Shown: in pieces, positions 13,655-15,907 of the stretch
How positions within the stretch are numbered: position 1 is the stretch's first letter
Layout of the letters: every line of letters starts with the position of its first letter
From: Rikenellaceae bacterium
GTDB taxonomy: Bacteria > Bacteroidota > Bacteroidia > Bacteroidales > UBA932
Reading direction: 5' to 3'
Assembly: GCA_900769145.1 (NCBI GenBank)
Contig: CAAGFN010000229.1
Coordinates: 1-15,907, forward strand
Length of the DNA stretch: 15,907 nt
Made by a program: the position numbers and the translations under genes
The notes under the pieces: generated by a model
Databases searched by the model: none
What the model was told of the DNA's origin: nothing
Seen by the model: only the letters and a program-made list of their open reading frames with translations

Positions 13655-15631
13655 TTATTGTTTTTTGTCAGTTTTCATTGCGGCCCAAATCAGGAATCCG
13701 ATGAGGGCAAGATATGGTACAATTGCCACAGCCTCACCGTATTGCGCATTCCATGAACTGAGGTAGAGGTCCACATTGGCGAACTTCAGGATTGCACTTA
13801 CGACACCCATCAGCGCACCGCCGGCGATGAATCCGGATGCCACCAGGGTACCCTTGTCCTGTCTTGCCGCATTGACCTTTGCATCCTTGCTCCTTGTGCT
13901 GACGAACCACGAAATCGCACCGCCGACGAGGAGAGGCAGGTTGAGGTCAATAGGAATGAACATTCCCAGGGCGAATGCCAATGCAGGTATCTTGAATGCT
14001 GTCAGGACAATGGCAATGACGGCACCGATGCCGTAGAGCAGCCAAGGGGCCCCGCCGCCGTTCATCATCGGCTGGATGACGGCAGCCATCGCATTGGCCT
14101 GAGGGGCCACGAGAGCATTGTCTCCGGTGAAACCGAAGGTCTTGTTGAGCACCAGCATCACGCCGCAAACAGTGGCGGCTGCGACGACTGTTCCGACGAA
14201 CTTCCAGGCCTCCTGCTTGCGAGGTGTGGTCCCGATCCAATAACCTATCTTGAGGTCGGTGACGAATGAGCCTGCCATCGAGAGGGCCGTGCAGACCACT
14301 CCGCCGATAATCAGGGCTGCTGCCATACCTGCATTGCCCTTCAGGCCAACGGCCACGAGAATCAATGCCGCTATGATCAATGTCATCAATGTCATTCCGC
14401 TGACCGGGTTGGTGCCGACGATGGCTGTAGCATTGGCCGCCACGGTGGTGAAGAGGAAGGCGATGATGCCCACGATGAGGAGGCCGATGATAGCCTGCCA
14501 GATATTGTTCACCACTCCTCCGAAGGCGAAGAATGCGAATACGATGAGCAATGCAATCACGATTCCGAAGACCACGGTTTTCATTGGAATGTCCTCGTCA
14601 GTGCGCTCTGAGGCGGTTTTGCTTGCTCCCGGCTTCTTCGTGAACTCGTTCGCGGCAAGGCTGACGGCTGACTTGATGACGCCGAATGACTTGATGATGC
14701 CGATGATGCCGGCCGTGGCAATGCCGCCGATACCGATATGTCTTGCATATTCCTTGAAAATCTGGTCGGCTGACATTTCCCCGATTGTCTGGGTGATGCC
14801 CGTGCCCATGAGGTCAATGATCTGGCCTCCCCAGATGAGATTCATCAGGGGAATGATCACGAGCCATACCAGGAGACTGCCGCAGCAGATGATGAATGCG
14901 TATTTCAGTCCGACAATGTAGCCGAGACCCAGCACTGCCGCACCTGTATTGAGCTTGAGCACGAGCTTGGCCTTGTCTGCGATTGTATGCCCGATGGAAA
15001 CCACGGTGGTGGTCAATGTCTCTCCCCAGGCTCCGAACGTGGCAATGATGAAGTCGTACAATCCGCCGACCAATCCGCTGAGTACCAATGTCTTGGCACT
15101 CTTGCCCCCGCCTTCGCCGCTGACCAGCACCTGGGTTGTGGCCGTGGCTTCAGGGAACGGATACTTGCCGTGCATCTCCTTGACGAAATATTTCCTGAAC
15201 GGAATCAGGAAGAGGATGCCGAGCACGCCTCCGAGCAGGGAGGAGAGAAACATCTGCATGAAATTGACCTCGACTCCGAGAATGTAGATGGCCGGCAATG
15301 TGAAGATTGCGCCCGCCACCACGGCTCCGGAGCAGCCTCCGATGGACTGGATGATGACATTCTGTCCGAGACCGCCTTTCTTGCCGAGGGCTCCGGTCAG
15401 TCCTACTGCAATGATGGCGATAGGTATGGCCGCCTCGAATACCTGGCCGACCTTCAGGCCCAGATAGGCTGCCGCCGCCGAGAAAATGATGACCATCACT
15501 ATTCCGATGCTGACTGAATAGAAGGTCACTTCAGGATAGGTTTTCTTCGGGCTGAGCAGGGGTTCGTATTTCTCTCCCGGCTTCAGCTCTCTCTGCGCAT
15601 TCTCCGGCAGAGAAGTCTTGTTTTCTTCCAT
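13655..15631 (-). CDS. OPT family oligopeptide transporter
   Basis: A 658-aa inner-membrane transporter of the oligopeptide transporter (OPT) superfamily, bacterial branch (TIGR00733-like), expected to import small peptides with protons. The N-terminal ~34 residues are hydrophilic and cytoplasmic. Many hydrophobic segments follow, for example ~38-58, 68-82, 101-119, 130-145, 185-200, 232-262, 300-320, 352-372, 378-400, 412-430, 434-452, 478-495, 531-547, 550-575, 597-615 and 636-651. The family hallmark GKYPFPEATA lies at 155-164, with GLKVGQ at 58-63. A hydrophilic loop at ~328-350 links the two halves. Length is normal for the bacterial group. It lies 1 nt upstream of pepT, which supports a peptide substrate over the metal-chelate substrates of YSL members. 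The promoter is at 15664-15697. Confidence 0.92.
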   Translation of the reverse strand: MEENKTSLPENAQRELKPGEKYEPLLSPKKTYPEVTFYSVSIGIVMVIIFSAAAAYLGLKVGQVFEAAIPIAIIAVGLTGALGKKGGLGQNVIIQSIGGCSGAVVAGAIFTLPAIYILGVEVNFMQMFLSSLLGGVLGILFLIPFRKYFVKEMHGKYPFPEATATTQVLVSGEGGGKSAKTLVLSGLVGGLYDFIIATFGAWGETLTTTVVSIGHTIADKAKLVLKLNTGAAVLGLGYIVGLKYAFIICCGSLLVWLVIIPLMNLIWGGQIIDLMGTGITQTIGEMSADQIFKEYARHIGIGGIATAGIIGIIKSFGVIKSAVSLAANEFTKKPGASKTASERTDEDIPMKTVVFGIVIALLIVFAFFAFGGVVNNIWQAIIGLLIVGIIAFLFTTVAANATAIVGTNPVSGMTLMTLIIAALILVAVGLKGNAGMAAALIIGGVVCTALSMAGSFVTDLKIGYWIGTTPRKQEAWKFVGTVVAAATVCGVMLVLNKTFGFTGDNALVAPQANAMAAVIQPMMNGGGAPWLLYGIGAVIAIVLTAFKIPALAFALGMFIPIDLNLPLLVGGAISWFVSTRSKDAKVNAARQDKGTLVASGFIAGGALMGVVSAILKFANVDLYLSSWNAQYGEAVAIVPYLALIGFLIWAAMKTDKKQ

Positions 15632-15663
15632 ATATATTACAATGTTTGTTTCCGGTTATCATA

Positions 15664-15697
15664 CAAATGTAATAAAAATCTCGACTTTCCGGGCAAA
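15664..15697 (-). promoter_or_regulatory. predicted promoter of the OPT-pepT operon
   Basis: On the minus strand a -33-type TTTG (15694-15697) is followed after 22 nt by TACATTTG (15664-15671), an exact TAnnTTTG -7 box. The leader to the ATG at 15631 would be about 25-30 nt. This is one of the two best-formed promoters in the window. Confidence 0.7.
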
Positions 15698-15704
15698 ATA
15701 GAGG

Positions 15705-15771
15705 TTTTTTCAGATTTTTTACGAAAAAAGTTCAGAAAAATTTGCAGAGTCAAAAAAAGTGCGTATATTTG
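15705..15771 (+). promoter_or_regulatory. strong promoter with phased A/T tracts, probably an rRNA operon promoter
   Basis: TTTG at 15741-15744 and TATATTTG at 15764-15771 are separated by 19 nt, an excellent match to the Bacteroidetes -33/-7 consensus. Immediately upstream lie T6 (15705-15710), T6 (15715-15720), A6 (15724-15729) and A5 (15736-15740), starting 9-12 nt apart and so roughly in phase with the DNA helix. This resembles an UP element or intrinsically curved DNA. Transcription would start near 15776, leaving a leader of at least 130 nt with no good ORF. Confidence 0.7.
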
Positions 15772-15774
15772 CAG

Positions 15775-15907
15775 TCCGTTTGAGAAACAACGATGGCTAA
15801 GGCCAACGGATGACTCGGCGGATTTGAGATCATTGACAACGTTGAGAGAGAATAAGAGGTAAAGAAAAACAGAAAGAAATCAGTTTGAAAATCAAAAACG
15901 AGAGTCA
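15775..15907 (+). other. putative structured leader of an rRNA operon (16S gene beyond the window)
   Basis: The transcript would begin with a hairpin: TCCGTT (15775-15780) pairs with AACGGA (15805-15810) and GGC/GCC (15795-15797, 15802-15804) pair within it. GAGATCATTGACAAC (15826-15840) resembles the boxA antitermination site seen in rRNA leaders (..TCTTTGACA..). The rest is purine-rich and single-stranded in character (GAGAGAATAAGAGGTAAAG), as in Bacteroidetes 16S leaders. No 16S sequence (AGAGTTTGATCCTGGCTCAG-like) appears before the window ends. The alternative is a long-leader transcript of another highly expressed RNA gene. Confidence 0.55.

Noticed and set aside
14250..14921. 223-aa open frame on plus, antisense to the OPT gene
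   Set aside because: It mirrors a long membrane-protein gene; Met/Thr/Pro/Ile-rich composition is the expected antisense of Ala/Gly/Val codons, with no promoter or recognisable domain.
14987..15517. 176-aa open frame on plus, antisense to the OPT gene
   Set aside because: Shadow of the OPT coding strand; hydrophilic His/Gln/Arg-rich composition typical of antisense translation, no independent signal.
15841..15907. Start of 16S rRNA within the window
   Set aside because: The final bases are purine-rich leader; the conserved 16S 5' end is not reached, so no rRNA feature is called.

Overview
The window looks like a chromosomal core region of a member of the Bacteroidota, most likely order Bacteroidales. 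Four things point there: several -7 boxes fit the TAnnTTTG pattern of Bacteroidetes promoters; starts lack Shine-Dalgarno sequences; the gene families are typical of the group (PepSY-like periplasmic protein, OstA-like protein with two PPIase genes, bacterial OPT transporter, SH3/NlpC dipeptidyl-peptidase); and the base composition is moderately GC-rich with AT-rich intergenic gaps. I cannot fix the genus.

Layout. (1) 1-1106, minus: galE, with a weak hairpin after its stop. (2) 1107-1215: a divergent promoter region. (3) 1216-3778, plus: dacB (PBP4-type D-Ala-D-Ala carboxypeptidase/endopeptidase) overlapping a secreted NlpC/P60 peptidase, a two-gene peptidoglycan-trimming unit. (4) 3797-5109, plus: a promoter, a small unknown gene and a YhcC-type (TIGR01212) radical SAM gene. 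(5) 5153-11686, plus: a promoter, then guaB, a PPIase-like lipoprotein, a SurA-like double-parvulin chaperone and a very long OstA-like protein, packed with 1-11 nt gaps. The purine gene guaB thus leads an outer-membrane biogenesis cluster. (6) 11551-15631, minus: an oligopeptide (OPT) transporter and peptidase T separated by 1 nt, a REP-like palindromic element, a strong hairpin, and a small secreted PepSY-like protein. (7) 15632-15907: divergent control region holding the OPT promoter and, on plus, a strong promoter with A/T-tracts and a structured, boxA-bearing leader that looks like the start of an rRNA operon. The 16S gene itself would begin beyond the right edge.

Most of the window is housekeeping, and I see no phage, transposase, CRISPR array, toxin-antitoxin pair or obvious defence system. 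The most interesting signals are non-coding. A textbook intrinsic terminator (8-bp stem, UUCG loop, U6) lies on the minus strand inside the 3' coding end of the OstA-like gene and probably ends the convergent PepSY-like transcript. A 12-bp hairpin sits between pepT and the PepSY-like gene. A REP-like palindrome with a duplicated 5' end abuts the pepT stop. Phased A/T-tracts lie upstream of the putative rRNA promoter. The OstA-like protein also carries two large DSL- and Ala/Lys-rich low-complexity segments.
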